A DNA stretch of 64,000 nucleotides from Monosporascus cannonballus. Its lineage: Eukaryota > Ascomycota > Sordariomycetes > Xylariales. Both the position numbers and the translations under genes were made by a program. Under the pieces are notes generated by a model that saw only the letters and a program-made list of their open reading frames with translations, made no database searches and had not been told where the DNA came from. The stretch lies in assembly GCA_004154925.1 (NCBI GenBank), contig QJNS01000163.1:1-64000 (forward strand), given 5' to 3'. Below, in pieces: positions 36,589 to 50,811 of this stretch. Within the stretch, counting starts at the first letter, position 1; each line of letters starts with the position of its first letter.

Positions 36589-39500
36589 CGATTTCCCCCT
36601 TCCTCAAATTTTGCCCTTAAGATTTTTTTCTTCTTTTTTACGTTTGGTAAATATCCTTTTTTTTTTACTTTTAATTATATTGTTTCGCATTCCCAAAATT
36701 CGTTACGTTCCCCGTTTTTTTACTATTCGGTATATTAACCTCGTAAAAGCCTTTAACGAATTTAATTACGAAATTATGCCTTATTTTTATTATTTTTCGA
36801 AAACATAAAATATAAAATAATGGAAAACGTTTTAAGGTATAAGGAATATATTAATCGAAATTAATCCTGTAATGATACCGGCGTACCTATTTTTTCTTTA
36901 TAAAATATTTGTCGTAAATATTAACATTTAAAACGTAAAAAAACGTTTACCGAAAAGCAATTATTAAAATTTTAATAGCTTTATCTTAAAATTTAACGTA
37001 AATATTAAGAAAAAAATAAATAAAGCTTTTTTTCGTTTTATTCGTTTACGTAAACAAAAAAAAGTTAGTTCGTTCGAAAAACGTTACCATAATATAACGT
37101 AAGCTCTAATCGTTCAACAAATTAAAAAAACAAAAATATCGGGAACAAAAATAATTAAAAGCTGTTATTACGGCTACCACGTTAGCGCATATCGCGGCCA
37201 ATTAGCTCGATATCCCGGTTACCGATTAATCGGCCGTTAATTAGGACGCGCCCGTTATTGTTGGTAAAAATTCTTTAATAAACGCTAAGCGCCAATAAAG
37301 TTCTTAATAGGTTCCCAAATATTCTCGGAATCTGGGTATTTTTTCCATTTAATCAGATATTAAATAAATCCGTTTTATTTTCGTATATCGAATATTTTCT
37401 TTATTTTGTATATTTATTTATCTTTTATTTCCATATCGTTTTATACCGTATACATTTTAATTATATTTGTTAATAATTTAAATAAAAAAATACAATAAAT
37501 TAAATAAAATTTAACTTTTAATAAAAATTTTAATTAATAAATATTTTTTAAGATTGTTTTAGCGATTTTATATAGATTAATATATTTCAAATGGAGTTTT
37601 TTATTAGGTCGTTTTATTTAAATATTTTTTATAATAAGAAAAATTATTTCCCCTTTTTTAAGAATTAATTTGTTTTTATTTTTTCTGGTTATAATATTTA
37701 CTTATTTAATTTTGTACGAATTCTAATTTTATCTTTATATTTTCGTATAATTATCGTAATTATCTTTACATAAAAATTATTTTAATATTAATTAAATGAT
37801 TATCGCGTATTTTTTTGTAAATTTCTGAAATAAAACCAAAATTTGCGTTCGCAAATATTATTTTAATATTTTTATAATAGCTGGTATTATAAATTAGCTA
37901 TACGATCGGAAATTTCTTAATTTAATCGTTTTATTCGTAATTAATATAATATTATAAATAGGTTTTTAAAATTTAATTTATTCGTTTTATCTATTTATCC
38001 GTTTATAATTTAAATACGTTAGATAATTTATAATTTAGGCCGATTTATACCATAAGACCTTACCGAAACTTAAATGCAAAAATTAATTCTTTATTTAATA
38101 TAATTTCTATTAATAATCCGTATATATTAAAAACGTATTTAAAAAAATATATGTTAGTTTTTCGGCTTTTATATCCTTATAATATAATAAAAAATAGGAA
38201 AATTTCGTAAATCGGTCGACGATTACGAAAATATTATCGTAATATATTTCCGTAATTAAATCTTTTGATATAGGAAATTTGGTAATAACGTCAAATATAA
38301 TTAAATATTATAATCGTTTTACGATTAATAATAGCTGTAATTTTCCGTATGGTTTATGTCGTCGAATCTTTGCTTTGGCGCAAATATCGCATTATCGTAT
38401 AATTTTTTATACCGTTAATTTTATTTTAGGAAAAAAATATGTATATTAAAGCCTTTTTAAGCTTTTAAAAATCTTTAAATATTTATATAATTAATATTCG
38501 TATATTTTTCGTATTAAATCCTTTTGATATTTTTTTCAAACTTATGTTTTATTTATTTTTTGGTTTTTTGGAAAATTATTATTATATTGCTAAATTTTTT
38601 AATATATATTAAAAGGTACTGCCCGAACTGTTATAATTTGTCGTAAGCGTAAATATCTTTTTGAAATAACATCGAAAATTATATAGTTAATTTTAACCAA
38701 TTTTTTTAAAGTTTAATTACCTGCTTAAAGTATTTATTTTGCCGTTTTCTAATTCTTTTTTATAAATAATAACGAAATCGAAATTCGCCAATTTTTCCGC
38801 GTAACGAAATTATCTTTCTATAAATTCTTTGATCGTAGTAAATCGGGTAAAAGTTTAATAATCCGTATAAATTTTAACTTAGTATATATTTTTTTTTAAA
38901 AAATGCCTAAACTCCCGAAATGCCATAATAATAGCCATAAATTCCTTATTTAGAATGCCGTAATTAAGTTTGGCTTTTTTTAATTTGTACGAAAAAAATA
39001 CAATAAAATGTAATTTGCCTTAATTATTTCGTTATCCGATTACTGCGTTTAATGCATAATCCGAAATATCGGTTTTTAATTTAACGAGATGGTTTGGATC
39101 GTATATAATTAGTACTAATTCGTTAATAATTGCATTCTTAATATCTTGAAATGCTTTTTTCGTATTTAACGTCTATTTAAATCTTTTTTTCGTAAAATTT
39201 GTTAAGGGTATAATTATTTTGCTAAAATTTCGAATAAATTTCTTATAGTAATTAGCGAATTTAAAGAATACCTATACTTCCTTAACCGTTATTAGCATCT
39301 GCTATTTTGTAACTGCGGCGATTTTTTTAAGGTTTATTCTGATATGTCCTAAAATAATAATATATCCCAGATATTTTATTTCCTATATATAAAACTAACT
39401 TTTTTCTGCATTAATAAATAACTTTACATCCTATAAAGCTTAAAGAACTTTATAAATATATTTTGCATATATTTTTTCCGTTTCGGAGAAAATAAAAATA

Positions 39501-42500
39501 TCGTCGAAATAGCAAACGACGAAAATATCGAGGTATTTTCGTAATACGTAATTAACTATTTGCTGGAAAGTTATTAATACGTTCATAAATCCTATTGATA
39601 TAACTAAATATTCAAATAGTTCGTATTTCGTCCTGAAAGTTGTTTTTTATTTATATTTTTTTTAATTCTAATAAAATTATATTTATTTTTAAGATTTAAT
39701 ATTATAAATTATTTAGTTCCGTAAAATCGGTTTTTTATTTCCGTAATTAAAGGTAATAATATTTAATTTTTGATAATAATATTGTTTAGTTGTCGATAAT
39801 TAATTATAAGTCGCAATTTTCCGTTTTTTTTAAGTATAAAAAATATTAGATAACCTGTTAATAACTTTAAAAATTGAATTTATCCTTTTTGTAACCGATT
39901 TTTTAAGTATTTTTTGAAAATACGTAATTCGTTTTCGTTAAGGTTATAAATAAGATAAAATTTTATTAAAGATCTTTTTTTAAAAACTATCTTATGATCT
40001 TATTCGTTATATTTTAATAATTTCGTATTAAGTTCCTTTTTAAAAAGCTGCTCGTATCTGTAATATTATAATAATATATTAATTAAATTTTCTAACTTTT
40101 AGAATTATTATTCTTATTATTTTAAATCGTTATTTAATTACCTTAATTTCGCTTTGATAATAATAACGATACGTCGTATTTTTCTTTAATTCCCGTTTTT
40201 TTTGTATTTTGTTTTTTTAGGTAATAAGGTTTTTATCGTATCCATATGCTTGTATTTATCGTTACTTTTGATCGAATATTAAGATTTTAATTTTTTCTTT
40301 TTTTGTTTATTAATAAGGAATAAAACAAATTTTATTTGGCCAATTCTGCCGTTAATCAAAATTCCGTATTAACGTATTTATAGTAATTCTAAGATTATAT
40401 CGTAATTCCTGAATAAAACGATATCGAAATAAACCGTTTAATGTTATCCTTTAACAAAAATCTTAAGGTGATTAATTTCGCGTATAATTTTTCTGTTATC
40501 GTAAGCAAATTCCTAACTTTCGGCATTCGTTATTATATAAGGTTCTAACTTATATTTTCAAAGCAAAATAAATTTATTAACCATATTTAGTATAATATAA
40601 TTTCCTCCTAAAGCTCCGTAATTTACTATTACGGTATACCAGTACGTTCTAATTCGTATTTCTAAGGTAATAAGGTTGTTAACGTTTTTTATTATCGCGT
40701 TTAAAGCCTTTTTCGGAAATTCCTTTTAATTCTTTTGGGTTTCGTTATCTTACGGCTTTTTTACAGATAATCTTTTTCTTTTAAATTTTATTCGAATTTA
40801 TTAAACTTTGCCTATATTTTTTGGTTTAATGCGTTAAGCTGCTATATTTATTGTTATTATTAACGTATTAGTCCTTCGAACCGTATTAATTATTCTTAAC
40901 TTTTTTATAATTCTTTTCTTTATCGAATAAATTGTTTTTTATGTTTACGATTATATCCTATTATATGTCGTTTTGGTTAACGTTTTAAAAATTTTCTATG
41001 AATTAATGTATTTTTTAATAACCTTTTTTTTCTAGGGATCCGTAATAAATGTTAATTAAAAATGAAAATCCGTAATAACTTTCTGATAGTATTTTTTAAC
41101 CGTATGCTAAATTATTTTTTTTTCCGTTTGGTAGTTATATTATTTATAATAACAAAAAGTGTTTTCTTACGGGTATTACTTTTTTTTCGGGCCAATTTTC
41201 TATTTCGGCCAATTATTAGATATTTTTTGGGGTTATAGTTCGAAATTATTAATACTATTATTTATTATTTTTGTTATTTCCGGTATAATTTAGAAAGTCG
41301 AATTTTTCATAATATATACGGGTAATTTATTCGTAAATATATTATTTCCATTTTTCGTAATCGGGATATTTTCGTCGTCGACAATATATGACATATATTT
41401 TACCGTATTAATTAAGAGTTCCAGGATAAATTTTTTCCGTTTAATTCTAATACTTACGTAATTATCTTTATAATACTTCTTGTTATATTCGCAATATTTA
41501 TTAAATTAACTTTTTAGCTTTTTATATTTTTCGTCGGAGATCTTATTGTAATAATCCCTATTAGACCTTTTATCGTAAACCTAATATATATTTGGTTTAA
41601 ATTATGTTAATAACCTTGTTATCGCTTTTTTAATTACTCTTAAATTGTTTTTCCGGTATAGGTATTTAATTATTTTGCCGTAGCTTTTTGGATTTCCTGT
41701 ATTATAAGCTTTATGTTCTATTTTGCCGTAATTAAAATATTTAATCTAGCTTTAATTTTATTTATAGATAACGCCGAATTCCATAGGTCCTAACGCCGTT
41801 CCGTAAAAAATAAAGGGTGCATCTCGTTTTTTCCCTTGGTTAGATTTATTATATCCCGAACATAAAGCATATTATCTTTTTTTTTATCGTTTTTTAAATT
41901 GTCGATTATCGATTTTGATTACTTTTACGATATACCGGTTTAAAGTAATTAATTACTTAATCCGAATAATCTTATTTTTTATATTATTTTTTAGCTTTTT
42001 ATAAAATATGTTAATAAATATATCGGCTTTATTATTTCTTTATTCCGCCTTAGCCGCAAAACTTTTAAATATTACGGCGTATTTGGATATGGGTTTTTTT
42101 TGTCGGAATTGCACAAATTACTAAGTTGCAGATTATTTTTTATCCGAATTGCCGAAATTATTGCGCATTTTATTTTCGAAATTAATATAAAGTAAAAAGA
42201 TTTTATTAGTAAAATTCTTTTTATTCGTTTTTTTTATTTTTAGAAAACTTTTCATAATAAGCTTAAATTAATTAACCGCATTTTTTATTAGATATACTTT
42301 TACTGCTAGGACCATATCCGCTAAATTTCTAAGGTTTAAGAAGCGAAAATAAATTCGTACCTAAGTTAAAAAAGTTTAAGAGTTACTTTTTCCGTTATAA
42401 GTTTCCGGTTTTTTAGGCTTTATATAGGCGAAAAAGGCTTGGATAAATGGCGTAGCCCTAAGTTGTCAAACCTTTTTTTCCAGTTTTCGAATTCGAGCCT

Positions 42501-42600
42501 AAAATTATTAAGTAGGTATTTCCTAAATGCTAATCGATATTTTAATAATATTAAATATTGCTTAAAATCTAACGGTATTATTAAATAAAAGCTTATAACG

Positions 42601-42975
42601 TATAACGGCTAAACAGTTTAATTAATTATTAAATTTTAAGTCGACGAATTTATGTTAATAGAAATATCGTAAAATTTTAAGTAATAAATATAATAATATG
42701 TTATGTTTCGTAATATTAAGGGTACTTTGGATAACGATATTATATTATAAGCTAAAGTTATTTAAACTATGGAAATAATAAATATATATATCTTTTTCCT
42801 TTTTAGCTTAATTATTCGTAATTACGCCGTTAATAATAATTACGATTACTTAGGATTACTTTTAATTATTAATAATTACTGGCTTAGCAGTAATTACCGT
42901 TACGTAACCCGGGAGGTGGCTCGTGTACTCTCTGCCTGACCATTTCTTGAGACCGGAGCTTGTCGGGTCGTAACA
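42601..42975 (-). repeat. Element A 5' LTR
   Basis: 375 bp. The end at 42900-42975 is GC-richer and little mutated (…CGGGTCGTAACA), while its other end is strongly AT-shifted (TATAACGGC). Confidence 0.85.
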
Positions 42976-45900
42976 TATAGAAAAAAAAGAATAGTATATT
43001 CGAAAATACGAAAGTTAAACGGCTAACTAAAAAAAGCGCGATATATTATCTACATCCCTTAGTATAACGCCAGGACCTAGAGAACTCGGAACGGTTCAGC
43101 GCAAGGATAAAAGCTAAATCAGGTACTACAACTATAACAAGATGAGACATTATTAAAACACCTATAAAAAGCTCAAAAAATCTACAACAAAACAAATAAA
43201 CACTAATACCTAAAGAACAGCTAAAAATAACAAAAAAGGCGATAAAAAATTTAAATATATTTCGAATCTAATATAAAGCAAGATTAATATGACAAGATAT
43301 TCGACAAAGAATATAAAAAGCCAAAAGATTAGCTAAAAAAACACCTAAAAACAGCAAAACGCCTTTAACAGATATCTAAAAAAATATTAGAAATAAACGA
43401 AAAATATCTGACTTAAAACCTTTAATCAATATAGTAAAATGCACGTTATACATTATAAAGGACGTTACTGTTTAGCTTATAATAACTAGAAAATGTTCAT
43501 TTATAAACGCATGGAACGTATATGCAAAAAAGGATTTAATTTTCTTAATCAAACCGGAACGAACAAAAAAATAAACGATAATATTCATACTTTCGAATTA
43601 TTATCCCACAAAACGAAATCGATAAGTAAACGGCCTTATAAAATTAACCAAAAGGAACATAATATTTATAAAAAAACTCTTTTGGCTTTTATAACTGGTA
43701 TAATTATTAGATTATAAAAAGTTATTCCAAAGTATAATAAAAATATTGTTAAAAGATTATTACAAATCTTAATTTTTAATAAACGTTTATTATAAACTTT
43801 AAAGAAAAATAAGCTTTAGAAGAAAAACTTCGATAGTTCACTTAAAAAACTTATTAAAAAACGATGAATTATAAAGAGATTAATAGAACGTTATATACTA
43901 TAGGAAAAAACAATTTAATAAGAAAAATATTATAATAAAACCAGAAATAATTAATACAGCTCGAAAAAATAATACGCTGGCAAAAGCGACAGATATAATA
44001 ACTTAACGCGCTAAATAAAAGAAATAAATAAGGCTCGACAGATTCAAACAAATAATGAAAAGATTACCTATAAAAAATTACAAAATAATAAAACTCAGAA
44101 ATATTAGGAAGAACTATTAAGAAAGGTTTTAAACGCAATAATAAGAACCGTTAATAATCTTATTACTTTGAATATATAAATAAAAACGTATTGGTATACC
44201 GCAATAATAAATTACGGAGCTTTAGGCGAAAATTATATTGCATCCGATATTATCAATAAGTTCAAGCTATCATAGAAATATAAGATAAAACTCTATATAA
44301 CAACAAACGCTGAAAGTCAAAATTTCGCCTACGACAACGAAAAGGTTTTAAGCAAAATTAATCACTTTAAGGTCTCTATCCAAAAACAATACTAAATAAT
44401 TAACTTTAATATCGTTATCTTTAGAAATTACGATATAATCTTAAAATTGCCATAAATACGTCAATACGGAATATTAATTAATAAATAAATTAGCCATATA
44501 AGGTTCGCCTTATATCCTGTTAACGGACAAAAAAGAACTTGAGATTTTAACATTCGATCGAAAATAATAACAAATACAGGCATAAAAATACAACAGATAC
44601 TTTACCATTTAAAAAAGTAAAACACGAAAAAAATAGGCATCAAAGAAAAATACGACGTATCGTTACTATTATCAAAACGAAACTTAAATAACTAAATAAC
44701 AATCTAAAATAATAGACTTAAAAAAACTTTAACCAATATATTACTACAATACCATAAATACGAACAACTTTTTAAAATATCACTTCATACGAAACTACTA
44801 GAATATAACGAATGGAATCACGAAATAATTCTTAAAAAAGGTTTATCGACGAAATTCTATCTTATTTACAATTTTAACGAAAATGAATTACGCGCTTTCA
44901 GAAAATACTTGGAAAATCGGTTATAAAAGAAATAAATTTTATCTTCTAAATCATCTGTAAAATACTCTATATTTTTCGTATCTAAGAAAAATAACAATTA
45001 CAATTTATAATTAACTATCGTTAACTAAACCACATCACTGTTAAAAATCGAACACCATTACCTTTAATTACGAAAATAAAAAACGGATTTTATAGAAGTA
45101 AATAGTTACAATATTTAACTTCAAAATTAAATATAACTTTATTAAGATTAAAAAAGAACATAAATAAAAAACAGCCTTTAAAAACAAATACGAATTATTT
45201 AAGTACTTGGTTACGCTAATAGGACTTACAAATACACCAGCAACATTTTAACGAATAATAAATTATATGCTACGAAAATACCTCGACGTTTTTATTATGT
45301 GTTATTTCGACGATATTTTTATTTACTTAAAGACGAAAAAAGTATACTCACAATACGTTTATAAAGTTTTTTAAATTTTACAGAACGCAAGATATTAATT
45401 AACGTAAAAAAAAGTTTATTCCATAAATAAAATATGAAATATCTGAAATATATCATCACCTCGAAACACATTAGAATAAATCTAAGAAAAATGGCTACAA
45501 TTAAAGAATAACAAACGCTAACAACAATCAAAGAAATACAGGTATTTCTTAAATTTACCAACTATTACAGAAAGTTTATCCGAAACTTTCGCAAAATTGC
45601 TATATCCCTAACCAATCTTACTAAAAAAGAAAAAGAATTTAAGTAAATATCGCAAACGAAAAAAGTATTCCAAGAAATCAAAAATACAATTACTAACAAA
45701 TCAATACTAATTATGTACGATCTAGCACGCCTTATTAAATTAAAAATCGATATTTCGGACTACGCCTTAAATATAATAATCGGATAATAGAATAATTAAA
45801 ATAAATTATATCCTATCGCATTCATTTCGTACAAGTTAAAAAAAGCCGAACTTAATTACGGCATCCCAAATAAGGAATTTATGGCCATTATTATGGCTTT

Positions 45901-48231
45901 TCGAATATTTAAACACTTTTTTAAAGAAAATCTATATTAGGTTAAGGTTTATAGAGATCATCAAAATCTTACCCGTTTTACTACGACCAGAGAACTTATA
46001 AAACGATAACTACGATACGCAGAAAAAATAACGAATTTCGACTTCGTTATCATTTATTAAAAAGCTCAGAAAACGGCAAAACAAATGCTTTAAGCAAATA
46101 ACCAAACCTTGAAAAAAGTTAATCAAAATCAGCCATACAATCTTCGATATTACCTCAAAAAAATACTTATACCTACGATAAATTGCTACGATACGGGGTA
46201 TACTATACGATAAATACGAAAAAAATTAAAAAATATAATAAAAATTTATCAAAAGACGAAAAATTAAAAAAGCTATAAGTTTTTAAAAAACACCGAATGG
46301 ATCTACTACGCCAAATATACGAATACCAATTATACGGACTTTCAAGAATCCACAAAATCCTGAAGCGATTTTAATGCACCTATTTTTAAAAAATAAAAAC
46401 AATAATTTAGAACATACTACGGTAATATAACTTTTATAATAAAGTTAAAATTTAACGAATTAAACCCTATGAAACTTACAATTATTACCGGTTTCAAAAA
46501 AACTATAAGATTTAATTATTATAAATTTTATTACTAAACTTTTTTTATCTAAAACTGTAATAACAAAAATATATCACGACAGTATTTTCGTTTTTATTCA
46601 TCGATTTACGAAATCTTTCTATTTTTTACCTTATTACAAAAATACTAATATAAAATAAATAACCTATATCTTTTTTAAAAACATCTTTAGTATATACAGA
46701 TTAATATACGAAATTATCTTAAATAAAAAAACGATATTCTTTTTAAAATTCTAGCAAAATCTTATATTGCAAATCGACCTAAATCAAAAATTATTTAACG
46801 TATTTAAACCTTAAACAGACAGATAAATAAAACGATTAAATCAAATATTAAAAACCTATTTACAATATTATATTAATTACGAACAAAATAACTAAATTAA
46901 GAAATTATTTATTAACTAGTTAACTTATAATACTAATTACTACGAAAGTATTAAAACAATTTCAGCATATGCAAACTTTAAGTTCATATCAAATATTTAC
47001 AAAAACGCCTACGATACACCTATTAATGTTATAGTAATTCTTACGTTAATATAACTAAAATAATTCTATTAGAAAATAAAAACAAAATTAAATATTGTAC
47101 AAAACTAAATAAGCATACATTATAGCGAACAACGGTTAACAGAACTAATCTTTAAAAAAGAAAATAATTTACCTCGTTATCAAAATTATCTAAACGAAAA
47201 AATAAACAAAAAAATCGATTTCAAATATATCGATCTATACAAAATCGTTAAGAAAATTTTCGAAAAACATTACCGGTTAGAACCCTTACCAAAAATCAAT
47301 ATATATCCAGCTTTTCATATTTCCTTATTTGAATTAATAGCAAATATAATAAAAATATATACGGTATAAAATATTACGAAAATAGAAATTAACATAATAT
47401 ACGAAATAGAAAAATACTTAATATAAAAAGGGAAAATAACCTTACCTAATACCCGAACAAGTAAAAAAAGAACATCCGGAATCCGAGAATATCTAAAAAC
47501 TCGTCAAAAATCTTATTGACGCCCAGCGCTTATTAAAAAGTTTTTATTAGCAGTAGCGAAGCCATTAAAAAAGGTATTCCAGTTAATACCGGAAAAAGGC
47601 CAATTAAACAAGCTAAAACCGGACAAATCCAGCGAGATAACGGCTTACGTTAACGCGGCTGCAGCAGCTTCAGCGGCAGCCTACTTTTCTTTTCGCTTTT
47701 ACTTCTTTAGCTCGTTCAGAGATTAAAAGCCACATTATACCATCGCAACACCTTTGAAATAGGCCAAGGATTTTTGTTTACGTAAGCGAATAAGTCGCGC
47801 TAAAGCCTTATTTATTTCTTTTTAATAATGACGTTAAATCTCGAATTAACGACATTAAAGTTTTAGCAAACGCTTTTTTACCAAGATTTTCTCCCGTTTA
47901 AGCTATTAATATTCGCGGTAATTATTTTGAACTAAAAATAATAGAACGCCAGTAGTATTATCAAAACGGTTACGAACCACATATTTCTTATATCGCGAAA
48001 TATTTTCTATCATTTCGCATTTCCGATTTTTCGAAAAATACTAGAAACAAAACATAATTTCGAATTCGAATTTATCAAAAGATTTTATTAAGTTAATACG
48101 ACGAACGGTAAAAGCACGAAACTTATGAGGTATTTTAGAAATGCGGGAAAATATATTAAAAAACAATATATACAAGAAAAAAAAAGTTTACTTACAAACT
48201 TTTAAGGTAAAATTTAGGAAAAAAAAGATCG

Positions 48232-48612
48232 TGTTACGACTTAATAGGCCTAGACCTGTGAAAACGGTCGTAATGATAAGGATAACACGGCCTACCTTGT
48301 AAGTTACGTAATAAGTAATCATTAGTATATTAATAATTATTAAAAAATAAGTATAATTACGAGAGATCGCAGTTATTACGGACAACGTAAATAGCAGTAA
48401 TTATTTAAATACTTAAAACTATATATACGCTGATTATTTCTATAATATAAATAATATAAGCTTGTAATAATAATTTATTAGCTATAACGTTTTTAGTGTT
48501 GCGATACGTAATATAATTATTATATTTATTATTCAAATTTCTACCATACTTCTATTAATATGAACCTATATAACTTAGATTTAATAGTTAGTTGAACCGC
48601 ATAGCTGTCGGA
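48232..48612 (+). repeat. Element B 3' LTR
   Basis: 381 bp, starts TGTTACGACT; pairs with 35102-35483. The last few bases (GTCGGA) differ from the left copy, so the exact end is uncertain by a few bases. Confidence 0.75.
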
Positions 48613-48617
48613 ATAAG

Positions 48618-50385
48618 TTTAAATGAAAAAGAAATATTAATTTTATTAAATTATTATAAACGATATACGAAAGTTTTATACCCAAAAGTGAAATTTTAGA
48701 TATTAGAAAATTTTCTAAAGTAAATTCAGTTATTTAGTTAAATTTTATTAAAAACTTGAAAAACTTTTAATGTTTTTATATTTAAATTATTTAGTAACGT
48801 TTTTACGAAATGTAAATTATTTAGTAATATTTTTTACGAAATGATAATTGTTTTTAATATAATATCGAATATATTTTAAGGGGTTTTTATTCGGTTAATT
48901 ACGCTTGGTTTTCTAACAAAATTTGCAATAAAATAATTTATTAGAAATACGGTTATACAATTTATATTTGGTAATAAAATATGTTATTTGTTTTAATTAC
49001 AACGTAGAATTTCAATATAATGCAAATTTATGATAATTGTTTATAATTTCAATAAATATTTACTAAGGTTTTCGAATTCATAAACCAAAAAATAAAAACC
49101 GAAATGTAAATCCAGTAATTACTATAAAAAGAATCGGTATCTAATAATAGCAATACGTTTATTCAGTTTGTTTCCAAATTGAATTAAAGATAAAAAATAT
49201 CAATAGTCACGTTTTTCGACGGTTCAAAGAACAGTTCAAAAGGAATTTTTTAAAATTAATTAATCTAATTTTTTGTCAGATTATATCATTATAATAATTA
49301 AAATTAACGATAAATAATACATTGATATAGAAAAGATATTAAAAGTAAATTTAATAATACAATTCCATACATAATTAATAATAACATTTTTCGATATAAT
49401 AATACTTTTTATAATACTATATTACGATTTATAAATTTTCGCATTATTTATAAACGAAAATAAATTTAGATTAAATATTTTAATAATAGGAAAATAACAC
49501 GTAAAGCGTATATATATTAGAAATTTAAAGAATTATGTTAAGAAAATTAGGTATTTATTTTGAAACAAATAATTTAATAATAATTAAAAAATGATAATAA
49601 GGTTAATAATATGAATTTAAGCTTCATACGAATATAAGTTATTACAATAAAAAGATTTATTACGGAATGAGAAAATTTAAAAGGTTAATTTAAAACGTAT
49701 CAGAAAAATAATAATATGTCTTAAAGGAATGATTAAGAAAATATTAAAAATAAATAAAGGTTATTTGCCCTGAAATTCTAAATACCTCCGACACAATATA
49801 TGCTATATATATTGTAGATGGCAAATATATTTAATATATAACGAAAAAAATCCATTTATTATCGTATTATACGTATATATAAAAGAGAATGTAAAATTAT
49901 AAATTAAACCGAAGATAATAAGATATACAAAGATAATATCGATAAATAAATTATTTTATAAAGTTGGCCGAAAGAAAAACAAGATCTATAAAAATTTCTT
50001 TTATTTTAATTGATTTAATTATTAGTTCGTAACGATATTAATTTAATATACCGTAGAAAAATATTATTAGTAGGCTATTACAAATTCTTAATATTAATTA
50101 ATATTTATTTTAAATCTTAAAGAAAAACAAGGTATTAAGATAGAAATTTGTATTTCTAATTAAGAAATATGAATGAATAACGACAATAAAATATAATAGA
50201 ATATTATATAATAAATGGTTAAGTTAGCTGTTAAATAAGATAAGAAATTATAATAAAATTAAAAATAATTAATATAATTCGAAGGTTAAGTATGTTGATA
50301 GAAATAATAGATATAATAGTTTAATAGGTTATATACGGAAAGATAGATGCGATTTAGCAAATACGCAAAGCAATTTTAACAAAAA
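48618..50385 (+). mobile_element. Element C internal segment between nested B and D
   Basis: AT-rich internal DNA of element C lying between its two passengers, presumably the gag-protease part by position. No readable frame remains. Short ORFs here are chance. Confidence 0.55.
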
Positions 50386-50390
50386 GACTA

Positions 50391-50811
50391 TGTAACGAAC
50401 CTGTTATATATCCACCTGGAGGTATAAGCAGTATCCGAAATGGGGTCTTGATTTGCAGGTAACAATAAGGCAAAGAATAATTTAGTGGTCTGTTCGTTAA
50501 AAAGATTTAAAAACTTTTCCCTTAATTAGAGAACGGTGTAATTGCCTCTTAGTTAAGGGCTTAAATTGATAGCTAAGGAACGAAAATTAAGTAGGTGGTT
50601 ATTTACTTAGGAAACCTAAAATCTTATATCTCCTTTTATTTTACTGGTATAATATTAATTTTTTGGATTTGTTAAATTACCCAGATTACCGTGATCTGTA
50701 TGATTTAATAAATTGGTTAGATTACTTTAAGTTACGTGACTTAGAGTATAAAGCTTTTTTTTTTCTGCAGCCCTGAGCTTCCAAAACGGGTCCACTCGGG
50801 AATCCGTAATA
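50391..50811 (-). repeat. Element D 3' LTR
   Basis: Starts TGTAACGAACCTG and ends CCGTAATA; a purine tract on the minus strand (GAAAAAAGGAAAATAA) lies just inside the element. Confidence 0.85.

Larger units (their letters stand above)
36214..42975 (-). mobile_element. Element A, Ty3/gypsy-type LTR retrotransposon nested in B
   Basis: LTRs of 375 bp at 36214-36588 and 42601-42975, bounded by a perfect target-site duplication TATAG (36209-36213 and 42976-42980). Length 6762 bp. The reverse-transcriptase box YFDD reads on the minus strand at 39511-39500 (context VCYFDDIFIF). On the minus strand a purine tract, GAGGAAGGGGGAAATCG, directly precedes the 3' LTR (36589-36605), fixing the orientation. 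Pol and gag are full of stops. LTR ends and internal start resemble those of B, so A and B are related families. Confidence 0.88.
35102..48612 (+). mobile_element. Element B, Ty3/gypsy-type LTR retrotransposon, RIP-degraded, host of A
   Basis: LTRs at 35102-35483 and 48232-48612 with flanking ATAAA (35097-35101) and ATAAG (48613-48617), a target-site duplication differing by one G-to-A change. Its own length without element A is about 6.74 kb. The reverse-transcriptase box YFDD is readable at 45303-45314 (context MCYFDDIFIY), so the element is on the plus strand. The gag side (35484-36208) is separated from pol (from 42981) by element A. A purine tract (GGAAAAAAAAGATCG) abuts the 3' LTR. A GC-richer island with Ala codons lies near 47650-47690. 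Stops fill all frames. Confidence 0.85.

Noticed and set aside
43493..43717. ORFs in the AT-rich block (43493, 51256, 53353, 55729, 59772)
   Set aside because: Chance or relic frames within RIP-degraded retrotransposons; none carries an intact domain.
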